Positions 1 through 10,345 of a stretch of 64,000 bases of DNA are shown here, piece by piece. Below the pieces are notes generated by a model. That model had not been told where the DNA came from, did no database searches, and saw only the letters and a list, made by a program, of their open reading frames with translations. The stretch's first letter is position 1, and every line of letters starts with the position of its first letter. The stretch is from Dastarcus helophoroides (Eukaryota > Arthropoda > Insecta > Coleoptera > Bothrideridae), in contig CM053326.1 of the NCBI GenBank assembly GCA_028583605.1, forward strand, positions 35,744,931 to 35,808,930, given 5' to 3'. The position numbers were made by a program, and so were the translations under genes.

Positions 1-530
1 GCAATATCCTGCCAATCTGCCACATGCCTCTTTGTTCCTTATTAACCTTCTGTGGTTATTTCATTTCTTTATTGGTCGTTAATCAATGTTTCGCTGATTT
101 GTTGTTATTAGCTTCCGCTATTGGTTCATTGACAAGTGCAATCTGCTCGCTTACCGTTGTCGATAACGCACAATTCGCCAAATTGGCTCGCATTTCGAAT
201 ATTTTCTTGTAATTTTGTGTCATTCAATAACAAAGACAATATTGCATCTCTCACACAGATCCTAAGGTATCTAAGGTTCTCAATGCAATAGGGATAGTTT
301 TTTTTATCAGTGTTTAACTAGTTTAACAAAACATCAATGTTGAATGGAAATCATGAAGAAAGATTGTAAAATATACTCGATCTGTGGAATGAAACATCTA
401 CCTCGATGTTAACAAAAAAACTTTAACGATTTGACCGTATCAAAAAAACTAGTAAATTCTCTTACACGTTCCAATCTCAGAAGAGAATCTTTTAAAGACA
501 AAATTTTGAAAGAGTAAAACCGTCAAGCTC
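1..530. other. Non-coding stretch, no supported gene
   Basis: I see only a 62-codon ATG frame (24-212, +), rich in Leu, Ser and Ala with hydrophobic runs, but without splice context, domain or neighbour support. It could be an intergenic remnant or the edge of something lying outside the window. The rest is AT-rich sequence without recognisable structure. Confidence 0.4.
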
Positions 531-690
531 AAACATGAAATTAAATTTAAACTCGAAACTTCTAGAAAAAAAAGTCGAAATTCTTAATGTAAGTCCGAAA
601 TGTCTCCAAAATTGAAGTTCTGACTCAAAATTTTGAAACCAAAATCGAAATTCTGAGATAAAAAGGGAATTTGATAACAAAAGCTCAATT
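531..690 (-). repeat. Small island of the GACTTTTT/AAAATTTC satellite-like repeat
   Basis: This short stretch alternates AAATTC/GAAATT-type words with AAAAGTCGAAATTCT spacers, the reverse-complement orientation of the large blocks at 2.6-5.05 and 7.3-9.7 kb. It is not open on either strand beyond about 60 codons and is best read as a detached fragment of the same repeat. Confidence 0.5.
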
Positions 691-941
691 CAACTTAACT
701 GAAAAGTCATAACTTTGATCATGAACAATTCGCATCAATCGTCGTTTATGCTGGACTGGATTTAGATCATGAAAGTTCTAGATTTTAGTTAATTAACATT
801 TTAGGGATTTTTTTGAAGTGATAACTTCTTTAGGCGTGTCGAGCTATTTTGGACAGGGGGAAACTTATGGTTTCGCACTACGAGTACGCATGATCTGGAG
901 GAAAAGAGAATCAGCTACGACAGGCAATAAGGTTTTAGACA

Positions 942-2160
942 ACAACGTTCCACTGGCGACCTACTGGCATATGTTACCCATATCTGTACCTCAGCTATGG
1001 AAAAACATGGTGAGGCTAGGATTGTGGCATTGGATATCTCAAAGGCTTTCGACAGAGTCTGGCACCGATCTCTTCTCGCCAAATTAACATCTTATGGTCT
1101 TCCTCCTGGACTCTGTCATTTGATATCCAATTTTCTCGCTGACAGATCTCTTCAGGTCGTCGTCGATGACATTTGCGATTAACGCAGGGGTGCCTCAGGG
1201 GCCTGTTCTGTCTCCTACTCTATTTTTATTACAGATAAACGATCTCTTAGCTTCCAATCCTATATACAGCTACGCAGATGAGAGTAACCTTGTGTCATAT
1301 TTTTTCTCCGAGAAACCATAATCTATCGCTGCTTCAGATCGACTAAGGGAACAGCAGATACAGACGATTAATCGGGATCTCGAGATTATTCTGGAATGGG
1401 GTAAAAACAATTTGGTCGACTTCAACGCTTCAAAAACTCAGGCTGCCGTATTCTCTAAGAAAACATCAAGGGATGGTGCAACAAACATACTAATGGACGG
1501 TAAAATCCTTTCGATGGGATCTAATCTATCTATCCTAGGAGTGAATGCGAGCACTAACTTCTTTCGGGACGATCATGTGGGCGCCATTGCCAAATCCGCC
1601 TCTCAGAAACTAGGCTTTCTTTTTAGAGCTAAAAAGTACTTCACACCTCATCAGCTATTAACACTATACAAAGCTCAAGCTAGGCCAACACTAGAATACT
1701 GTTCTCATGTTTGGAGTTCAGCCCAAAACACACTTTAGCTCTTTTGGATTCATTCAAAGAGCGTAATTGATGACGGGAGTCTGACCGATTCCCTTGAAAC
1801 ACTAGAGCACCGGCGTATGGTTCGTGACTTGTCTCTTTTCTACGGGTACTATAATGGAAGATGCTCGCAGGAACTAATAGGATTGATCCCTCCAAGGGCA
1901 AGATTCTTGAGGCGTACTAGACAGTCGGAGACAGCAAATTCCTGTGCGGTCCAGCTTGACACAGTGAAGACTTCTGTCTATGGAGACTCTTTTTTCTATA
2001 GAACTTCCAAGTTATGGAACTTGTTACCGAAGAAATTTTCCCCAAAAATTACAACCTATCCTTGTTTAAGAAGGCTGTTCATCGCCATCTATCCTTGTTT
2101 CCGCATCCTACTCGCAGTGCTTTAAAAGCATAATGGGGTTACCTTTTGCGAGTGGATTAA
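942..2160 (+). pseudogene. Broken non-LTR retrotransposon, RT domain to 3' end (copy 1)
   Basis: This is the reverse-transcriptase part of a jockey/CR1-like non-LTR retroelement. Frame fragments give an RT block (ALDISKAFDRVWH, LTSYGLPPGLCHLISNF), the turn GVPQGPVLSP, the catalytic box and the conserved C-terminal tail (SLFYGYYNGRCSQEL, IPPRARFLRRTRQ, FFYRTSKLWNLLP). The catalytic YADD is YADE here (1271-1282), so the enzyme would be dead. A 14-nt deletion near 1168, seen by comparison with the minus-strand copy at 46.6-47.9 kb, shifts the frame, and further frame changes follow. The 3' end stops at GAGTGGATTAA as in the sister copies but lacks their poly-A. Homology with the sister copy begins near the word CGTTCCACTGGCGA. 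Anything 5' of that (818-941) is uncertain. The exact clade is not resolved. Confidence 0.85.
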
Positions 2161-2590
2161 CATACATACTTTAATGTTAACATACTACTAGAGTGTAATG
2201 TTTATAAGTGTATTTTCGTATCAATGAATACTAGATTCGTTTCCACACGACTACAAGCATCCAAAACGCCAATATAAAAAGGTAGTCAATTTGACACCAT
2301 TTATTTTCGAATATTTTCAATATTTTGACTTGTTTACTAGTGTGGATTCGATCTAGACTCCATAGTTACTGTTATTTCCTAGTCCAGAAGTCGGCAAACT
2401 TTTAAACCTAAAGAACCAGTTGCAATAAAAAAATTGATTTTGTTAATTTTAAAGAGACGCACATTTTTATTTCTGATTTAACATTTTATTTCAAATTTAA
2501 ATCAGATAAATCAAACAAAATATGGGATAGAGAGAGATCGCTCTGACTCATGTGGTCAAACGAAAATATATTCAGGCCAAAAGACATTTT
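2161..2590. other. Intergenic AT-rich sequence, nothing recognised
   Basis: This stretch lies between the non-LTR remnant and the satellite block. I see no open frame, splice-flanked segment or repeat that recurs elsewhere in the window. Confidence 0.4.
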
Positions 2591-5060
2591 ATTTGTCAAA
2601 ATTTAGACCTTTACTTCAAAATTTGCCTTTCCTTTTTGCAATTTCGACTTTTTTAACTCTTCTCTATATTAGTCTTCTTTTTTTTACATCTATTTTGTTC
2701 CTCAAATCTTTCTTTCTTCTCAAAACTCGACAATTTGTGAAAATGTTTACTTTTTTGTAATTCGACTTACTGGAAGATTCGACCTATTTCCCAAAAATCT
2801 TTTGTCGATTTAAAAAAAAATAAATAAAAATTTGAAGTAGTTGGAGTTGTTAAGTAAAATAGTTTTTGAAGATTTCGACCTTTTTTTCAAAGTTATTTTT
2901 TTCGAAATTTAGATCTATTCTCAAAGATCAGTTCTTTCCAAAAGCATATTTTTTCGACTTTGTTCTAAATTGCGGCTTTTTTTCTAGAACTTTCTACATT
3001 CTTTTTAAAATTCGTCTTTTTACTAAATTTAGGCATTTTCCCCAAAATTGACTTTTACTAAACATTTAAACTTTTATTAAATTTAGACTTGTTACGCAAA
3101 ATTCGGTTTTTTTTAAATATTTTGACTTTTAAAATTCGACAATTTATTGTTTCAGCAAACTACGATTTTTTTTATAACATTTATCTACGTATTTTCGAAA
3201 TGTTTGACTTAATTTCAAAATTTGACTTTTTCTGGGAAATTTTGACCTTCAACACTTTAACACTTTTCTCGAAATTTCTGTATTCTTTTTAAAATTCGTT
3301 CTTTTTCCAAATTTGGCCATTTTGCCCAAATATTGACCTTTACTAAACATTTAAACTGTAAATTACTTTCTACAAATTTGGACTTGTTTCGCAAAATTCG
3401 GTTATTGTCGAAATTTCGACTTTTAAAATTCTACATTTTATTTTTTCTGCAAGCTGCGATTTTTTCGACAATTTTTTGTCAATTTTCAAAATGTTTGACT
3501 TAATCTCAAAATTTAATTTTTTTTCTTGCAATTAAACCTTTTTTTAAAGTTCACCATTTATCTAGAAACTGGAAGTTGTATCAATATTGTAATTTCTTAT
3601 GAAATTATTTTACCAATTTTATCAAAATTCGAATTTATCTGAACATTTGGAGTTTTTTTTTTTTAAATTCGTCTTATTCTCTAAATTTCAAATTTAATCT
3701 CAAAATTTTACTTTCTTTGGAAAAATGCAACTTTAAAAAAGTTCGAAGATTTTTTCTAAGTTTTCAATTTTTTATAATTTCTCTTTTTGTTTCATTTTGT
3801 TTTCAATTCGTCTTGTTGTCGAAATTTTAATTTATTCTGAACATTTAACTTTCTCTGAAAAATTGCAAATTTTTTATTTTCTTCTTCTCTGAAAAACTTC
3901 GACTTCTAAAAAGATTCGACAATTTTTTTAAGCCTTTAATTATTTTCAATTTCTCTTTTCGAAAATTTATAATTTTTCACAAATTTTAAATTTATCTAAA
4001 AATTTCAGCTTTTAAATTTATTCTGGGTTTCAAGCTACTGTCGAAATTCGACGTTTTTAATTTTATCTTTTTTGAGAACTTTTAACTAATTCAGTTTTTA
4101 CAAAATCTTTTTTTCAAAATTCGGTATTTTCTGGAGATGTCAATTTTTATTTTCGAACTAAATTCATCTATTTTTAAATCTCAAAATTTGATTTTTTCTT
4201 AAAATATTAACTTTCTCTGGAAAATGTTGACCTTCTTTTAAAATTCAATACTTTTCTCGAAACTGGAAGTTTTATCGACATTCTCTTTCTTTCGAAATTA
4301 TATTACCAATTTTCTCAAAATTCGGATTTAACAGAAAGTTTGGATTTTTTTTTAAATCGTCTTGTTCTCGAAATTTCAAATTGCTTCTCAAAATTTAATT
4401 TCTCTGGAAAATTGCACATTTTTTGTCGAAATTTGGAGCTTTTCTTAAAATTTTGACTTTTTCCGGGACATTTTTTCCAAAATTTGATTTTTTTTTCTCG
4501 GAAAAAATTCAACTTTTTTAAAGTTAATTTTTTTTAAGCTTCCAGTTTACTTTTACAATTTCTCTTTCTGATATTTTACAGTTTGTCAAAAAATTCAAAT
4601 ATATCTAATTTCAGGTTTTCAATTAGTTCTGGGTTTCAATCTATGTCGAAATTCGACGTTTATTTTTCCAAAATTTTACCTTTTTTTAGAACTTTTGATA
4701 AATTCATTATTTCCAAAATCTCTTCCGTTTTCTCAATTTGTTCGAAATCTCTCCCTTGTTCTCAAATTTCGGCTTTTTCTGGAAATTTTAGTTTTTATTT
4801 CGAACTTTGACATTAGCTGTTTCTGCAAATTTAATTTTTTTTTCTCACAAAAGTAATTCAACTTTTTTGCATCAAATTTCAAGACTGTCGAAAATTTGCA
4901 ATTAAAAAAGTAAAAATCATGAGAAAAATATGTTTTAAAAATTTCGACTCCCCAAATTGGTCTTTTTCTAGAAATTTTAAATGTGTTTTTTCAAAACGCT
5001 AATACAAATCAATCAAAAACTTCGGAAAAATACTTCTTGAAGTTATAACTTTTTTGTCAA
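2591..5060 (+). repeat. Degenerate GACTTTTT/AAAATTTC satellite-like block with higher-order repeats
   Basis: The block is built from a loose word of about 20-25 nt (gactttttt-ctcaaaatttc variants). It also contains longer duplicated segments. About 2996-3285 is repeated at about 3286-3520, where both carry TTCTTTTTAAAATTCG, a TTACTAAACATTTAAAC segment and TTCGCAAAATTCGGTT. About 3590-3720 resembles 4285-4420 (ACCAATTTTNTCAAAATTCG). About 3985-4055 resembles 4590-4650 (TTCTGGGTTTCAA then GTCGAAATTCGACGTTT). It is therefore a decayed higher-order array, not simple low complexity. The short open frames inside (for example 2866-3051, 4583-4810) are by-products rich in Phe, Ser and Lys. Confidence 0.8.
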
Positions 5061-6250
5061 AATTTTTGTCTAATATTCCTAGAAAAGTATATTTGGAAAT
5101 TTCGACTTCTGTAGGTCACTTGTTTAATGAGTACTCATGTGTGTCTGTCCACTCTAGCGTTTATTTTTTTTTAAGGGGAATTTCAAGAGCCGCTGTTGGC
5201 GACCCCTGTCCTAGTCTTAAGTTTTCACTTCTGGCGGCAGTCTCCAAAACTATCAATTCTTTTTCTTTCTTTGTATAAAATATAAACTGAGTTAAAAACG
5301 GAAAATCCTAAAACGTTATTAATCAATTGCAAACATTACAGGTAGAAACGAAGGATTGACCTGTTTAGCATTCAGCAGTATTTCATAAAAATAAACATTC
5401 CAAATTGAGAACTGAATGCATAAAATGCAAAGCAGAGCAGCGTGCATCTTCATGTTTAAATTATCATAATATACTCATCTGTATCAAGTTTATCGCAATT
5501 TTAGATTATATTCGTGCTTCAGATGCTTCTTGACATTTTAAAGTAGCTGCAATTTTATATAAGCCACTACCGCATCCAGTCATTTTGTGGGCACGAGTTC
5601 CGCACTTAACAGCGCGACATTTTTTAAATTGCAAATGCATTTAGCTAAATGGAAATGCAGTTTCATTTTTACTTGACCTTAGCCACACAATGGGGCTATT
5701 TTAAGAATGTTTATGTTCTATAATTCCTTTCAAAGTAACTTTACTGAATCCCTTTTCATTCAGTTCTGATACTAAACGTGAAATTAAGAAAATTAAATAG
5801 TTTCGCATTAAAATTTGTAATTTGGATTTTTGTCAGTTGGATTTTTGTCGTTGAATTTAGATTCAAAATCTCGAATATGAGGTCAATATTTGACGACAAA
5901 AAAAATGTTACCTGAATGTGTTGAGGAAAAGATCGAAATTGAAGTTAATGAAACAGGATCAGAATATTTGGAACTTTTAGAAATTAAGAGCTGTTACTCT
6001 CAGTTAAGAGTAAAAATGTTAGATTTTAAGTCGAATATTGAAAACAAAATAAAAATAGTGAGACAAAATTAAAATTTACCGTAAATATTTTTAGTTTATA
6101 TCGGAAATTTTCAATAATTTCACTATTAAAATGAGAATGATCCAATGAGCAATGAACATTAATTTTGAGTATGCGTCATTACTTAATTTTTAAGAATTGA
6201 TTTTTAAGTTCAATAGCGAAAAATAATTCTAATCTTGTCAATATTTAATA
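5061..6250. other. Intergenic stretch with a weak 55-codon frame
   Basis: The end of the satellite passes into mixed sequence. The segment around 5216-5262 (AAGTTTTCACTTC, then CAGTCTCCAAAACT) has a relative near 37339-37375, so at least part is dispersed repeat. An ATG frame at 5905-6072 encodes 55 charged residues (Glu/Lys-rich, no domain). It has no splice support and I do not call it a gene. Confidence 0.4.
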
Positions 6251-6490
6251 AATTGAAATACGAAACTTATCCCTTGAAACCAAGAAAGATTAAAAAACAC
6301 AAAAAAGGTTGCTCTAACTTGTATCGACAGCCAAGCTATCATCTTCAGAGGGATCTCTCTGAAAATAAAAGTATCTCTTTGAAGATGATGGCTTGGCTGT
6401 AGAAACGCGTTAGAGCAACCTTTGTTGTGTTTTTTAATCTTTCTTGGTTTCAGGGGACAAGTTTTGGATTTCAATTTTTAAAGATAACTA
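6251..6490. mobile_element. Palindromic fold-back element, full dimer (copy A)
   Basis: The two halves are near-perfect inverted copies of about 115 nt: AATTGAAATACGAAAC ... ACCAAGAAAGATT ... GGTTGCTCTAAC ... GCCAAGCTATCATCTTC, then the same in reverse, ending TTGGATTTCAATTTTTAAAG. The same arm recurs at 8825 (one arm), 17930 (short palindrome), 43578 (short palindrome), 55233 (one arm), and as fragments at 15280 and 57340. The centre carries CTGAAGATGATAGCTTGGC-type sequence on both strands (see the hammerhead-like finding). No coding capacity. It is non-autonomous and I cannot name its partner. Confidence 0.85.
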
Positions 6491-7285
6491 AAAAAAATAA
6501 TTAATAAATGTTAATATTTTCCCATTGGAGACAACTACTTCGAACGAAGATCAAAACCTGAAACATCCAGTCAAATTGGTTTCCTTTTAAAAATGCTCGT
6601 CATGCCTTGAGTATAAAACATAAAATGCAGAGATTTTAATAATCTGCAATTATAATTCTTTTCGGTTAATGGAAGCTTGTATTTTAAAATCATCCTCAAT
6701 TACATATAATGACTGTAATGTCGTGTATTGCAGTCATAAATAAGGTGCAAGACGTTCCCATTGTGGATCATTATCTTCGACTTGATAAAACAGTAACTGA
6801 AGAACTAAGATGGGTTCTCACGTCTTTTACGCTGTTACTTTTCGTTTTATTCCAAGAAGTGGTTGTCTTTTATCACAGACTTAATGGCTAATGAGTTGAT
6901 GCACAATGTGTGCCTCTGATTCTAAACAAATAAAATTCGAAATATTGACTTATTTGTTTCCACTTTAACCCAAATTCTGGATTATTTAAACAAAATTTCG
7001 AGTTATAAATTAAGATATTCAACTCTAGATTTTGTGATTGTTTTTAAAAATGTAATGCATATTTTAAAAGGAGACAATTTGTTATTTTGCTCGAAATTAA
7101 AACGATTTTTATATAAATGCAAGCAAGGCTTATTGTTGAAATTAAGTCAGTTGCATCTTATAAAGAAGGAAAAAGAAAGAAATTGTTTTCCACATAATTA
7201 ATTGGCATTTATTTATATGCAAATTCTTAATCTTTACCTCTACGATATCAGGAAAGGAATAGGAGTAAGGATGTTATGATTTTAT
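6491..7285. other. Intergenic AT-rich sequence, nothing recognised
   Basis: There is a 60-codon frame at 6709-6891 (hydrophobic middle, FTLLLFVLFQEVVVF) without splice or homology support. Nothing else recurs or resembles a gene. Confidence 0.35.
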
Positions 7286-8824
7286 CGAGAATTCCAGCTT
7301 TTTTAATTTTTCGCTTTTTTTTGAAAGTGACATTCAAATAGTATTTTTTCGAAACTTTATTTTTTGTTAATCAAACATAGGTTTTAAATTTCAATTAAAA
7401 AAAAAAGATTTCTTTTTGATAATTATTTTTACTTTTTTTTAAACAGCTAAATATTTTTAAACTTTAATTATTTTGAAAATGTTTACCTCAAAATTTGAAG
7501 GTTCTTCCGAAAAATTTGACTTCATCATTTAGACTTTTTCTGAAATTGTTGATTTTTTTCCAAAATTTGAATAACTTAAACATGCATTTCGACTTTTTAA
7601 AAGGTTTGTCTCTATATGAAAATTTTGCCATTATAAAATTTACAGTTATTTCAAATTTTCCACATTTTTTTTTTCAAAATTCTGCCATTTTTTTTTAACC
7701 TTTGACTTTTAAAAACGTTTACTTGTTAAATATTTTAATTTTTTTGAAAATTTTGCAACTAAACATTTAAATTTTGGAAAGTTTGGATTTTTTTAAAAAA
7801 TGCCAGTCAAAATTTCAACCTTTTGAGTTTTAATTTTTTTGCTAAAATTAGACTCTTTTGAAAATTGCGATTTTTCAGTTTTTACTTTTTAAAAAAATTC
7901 GATCCTTCTTTTAAACCTTAACGTGTTCAAAAGTTTTGACTTTTTAAAAAAAAATCTACCTTTTTTGAAAATTTCCACTTATTTTCTAAAACTTTTTAAG
8001 ATTTACATGTGTTCTCTAAATTTTGATTCATTTTAAGTTGGACCCATTTTGAAAACTTCAATTTTTTTTTTAAATTCTGACTTCCTTTTGAAAATGTCAC
8101 GTTCCAAAATTACCATTTTTTTTAAAATTTTAAGTGACTTAAAATTTTCAAATTTTTATCGTTTAAAAATTGACTTTTTTCAAATCTTAGACTCTTGCAA
8201 ATGTACACTTTTTTCAATAATTTTATTTTTTGCAAATTCTAATTTTTGAAAAATTTTTCTTTTGAAAATTTTGACTTTATTAAAGATTTCTGTTTATATA
8301 CATTTTTTGAAGAGTTTAACTTTTTTTAAAATTTCGATGTAAAATTTTTCACAATTTCTACTTTAAAATTTCGACTGTTTTCAGAACGACTCAAAATTTT
8401 TTTGTTTTGTGTGAATTTCGTTCAAAATATCGAATCGTTTTTATTTATAATTCTATTTTTATTTAAAATAAAATAAATGCCTTTAATGAAAAATTTTACT
8501 TTCTATTTTTTGTTTAATTTATTTTAAAACTTTGAAGCTTTTAAAATTTTGACCCTTTTCGGGATTTATTTTTGAAAATTTAGATTTTTGTCCAGAATTT
8601 GTTTTTTTACTTGAAATTTTCACTATTTTAAGAATTCCAAAATCTTTGATTTTCTTAAAAAATGTCGATTGAAAAATTGGTCAATTCAACAATTTTTCAA
8701 TGATTCCTTTGACAAATTTTATTTTTTTTAAAAGTTCAACCTTTTTTAAAAATATTTACGCTGTGGGAAAATTTCGACTTTTTTATAATTTTTTGTAATT
8801 TTGAAACTTAAAATTTCGATGGAA

Positions 8825-8947
8825 CGGACTAGTCCTAGGTTATCTTCAAAAATTGAAATACAAATCTTGTCCCCTGAAACCTAAAAATATTAAAAAACAC
8901 AGCAAAGGTTGCTCTACGCGTTTCGATAGCCAACCTATCATCTTCAG
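8825..8947 (-). mobile_element. Single arm of the palindromic family (copy B) with hammerhead-like core
   Basis: Starting at GGACTAGTCCTAGGTTATC, this copy carries one arm: AAAATTGAAATACAAATC, TTGTCCCCTGAAACC, GGTTGCTCTACGCG, then GATAGCCAACCTATCATCTTCAG. Read on the minus strand its end is CTGAAGA, a GATAG/CTATC stem, then GAAAC. That is the arrangement of a hammerhead ribozyme core. The arm stops exactly at this motif and satellite resumes. Confidence 0.75.
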
Positions 8948-9410
8948 TAAAATTTCGACTTTAATCAGAATTTCATGTTTTCCTTAAAATGCAAACCTTT
9001 TCAAAATTTTGTTTTTTCTCTTAAAGTTTTGACTTTTCTTGTAAATCAAGTACTCTTCTGAAATTCCTGATTTTTTTTAAGGTTACCTTTGAAGATTTCG
9101 ATTTTTTTCACGATTTTCACTTTTTTTGGAAATTCCAACCAATATTCATTATTTCGACTTTTTCTTGGAGTTTTGACTTTTCTTGAAACTTAGGCCTTAT
9201 TTCTGAAATGTCGGCTTTTTCTCTAAATTTAAACTTTTTTGAAAAATTCGAATTTCTTTTGAACATTTAGGGTTTTTTTTAAAAACAGATAGATCGGGTT
9301 TTAAAATTGACCACACGTGTCCTTAAACTAACGTTGCCTTGAACTTTCGTGACCTTAAGTCAGCATAACCTTGAGTTTACGCGACGTGATCTTGATCTAA
9401 TTTTCCTTGA

Positions 9411-9541
9411 AAATTACATCCTATCCTTGTTTAAGAAGGCGGTTCATCGCCATCTATCCTTGTTTCCGCATCCTACTCGCAGTGCTTTGAGGGCAAATGG
9501 GGTTACCCTTTGCGAGTGGATTAAACTTAAAAAAAAAGCAT
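9411..9541 (+). mobile_element. 3'-end fragment of the non-LTR family (5'-truncated insertion)
   Basis: The segment CCTTGTTTAAGAAGGCGGTT to GCGAGTGGATTAAACTT with a short A-run matches the 3' termini at 2050-2160, 28.6 kb and 46.6 kb. It encodes LSLFKKAVHRHLSLFPHPTR, the last residues of the RT protein. Only about 120 bp survive, as expected of a severely 5'-truncated retroinsertion. It sits inside the satellite block. Confidence 0.8.
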
Positions 9542-9715
9542 AATAAAATTCCGTCTTCTTCTGAAAATATCGACCTTTTTAAATATTCCACCTTGACTGT
9601 TTTTCAAAAATATGATTTATTTTAGAAGTTTTCAAATTTTTAACATTTTTAAAAAATGTCAATTTTCATTAATATTATTTTTCAGACCCTTAGCTTAGGA
9701 ATTTTTAAAATACAC

Positions 9716-10345
9716 CATCATTTCTTTCATATATTCTTTTACACAGAGTATTGGGTTATGCAACGACTTTTTAATTTAGTTGCATCTAAACTTTGATGCC
9801 CCTTATATCTCTTAGAGGTCAAATTATTAAAATGGGCAAAAAATGTGCTAAATTATTTATTTTATATCTTCTTTAAACAGGAATTTAAAGTTAAAAAAAT
9901 ATTTTTTTATTTTTTTAAACCAATTGTGATACCTCCTTTTACCTCTCTTATGGGTTGAATTGTTAAAATCGGCCAAATATTTATTTAATTATTTCTGTCA
10001 GGGGTTACCTGTGCAAAATTTTAGGTTATAAAGCACATTATTAGCTTTGTTTCATACTAATTACAAAGCTCCTATTTCGCCCCTTAATACACCTTGGGTT
10101 GAATTGTTAAAATTGGCTAAAGTACCTATACAATTACTTTTTTCTTAGAATGCTTACACAACATTTTGGGTTATAGATTGTAGTATTAACTTTATTCTGT
10201 GCTAATTTCGAAACACCATTTTACCCCTTTAGAGTAAGAATTTCCAAAAATCGTTTCTTATTGCTCATCTTTATCGTGAAAGGAACCAACTTTGCAAATT
10301 TAGTGTTTCTAATTTTAATAGTTTGGGGGCTCTGCGTTGATGATT
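9716..10345 (+). repeat. Tandem repeat, unit about 135 bp, about 3.5 units
   Basis: Units share GGGTTGAATTGTTAAAAT, a TTTAATTATTT segment, AAAATTTTAGGTTATAAA and TTTCATACTAATTNCAAA, with starts near 9805, 9945, 10085 and 10215 in roughly 135-nt steps. The last unit ends in TTCCAAAAATCGTTTCTTATT and is followed by GTGAAAGGAA and TCTGCGTTGATGAT. A diverged copy of the whole block, including this terminal segment, lies at about 58.2-58.85 kb. Confidence 0.75.

Larger units (their letters stand above)
7286..9710 (+). repeat. Second large satellite-like block, same orientation as the first
   Basis: This has the same loose alternation of GACTTTTT with AAAATTTC/AAAATTTG as at 2.6-5.05 kb. Two insertions interrupt it: one arm of the palindromic family (8825-8947) and a 3'-tail fragment of the non-LTR family (9411-9541). 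It passes directly into a 135-bp-type tandem repeat at 9716, an order repeated in the block at 55.85-58.85 kb. Confidence 0.8.

Noticed and set aside
24..212. 62-codon hydrophobic ATG frame
   Set aside because: No splice sites, domain or neighbour; length expected by chance in this much sequence.
2866..4810. Several Phe/Lys/Ser-rich open frames in the satellite block
   Set aside because: They follow from the AAAATTTC/GACTTTTT word, change frame with every repeat variation and have no consistent start.
5905..6072. 55-codon charged ATG frame
   Set aside because: No homology or splice support; kept only as a remark.
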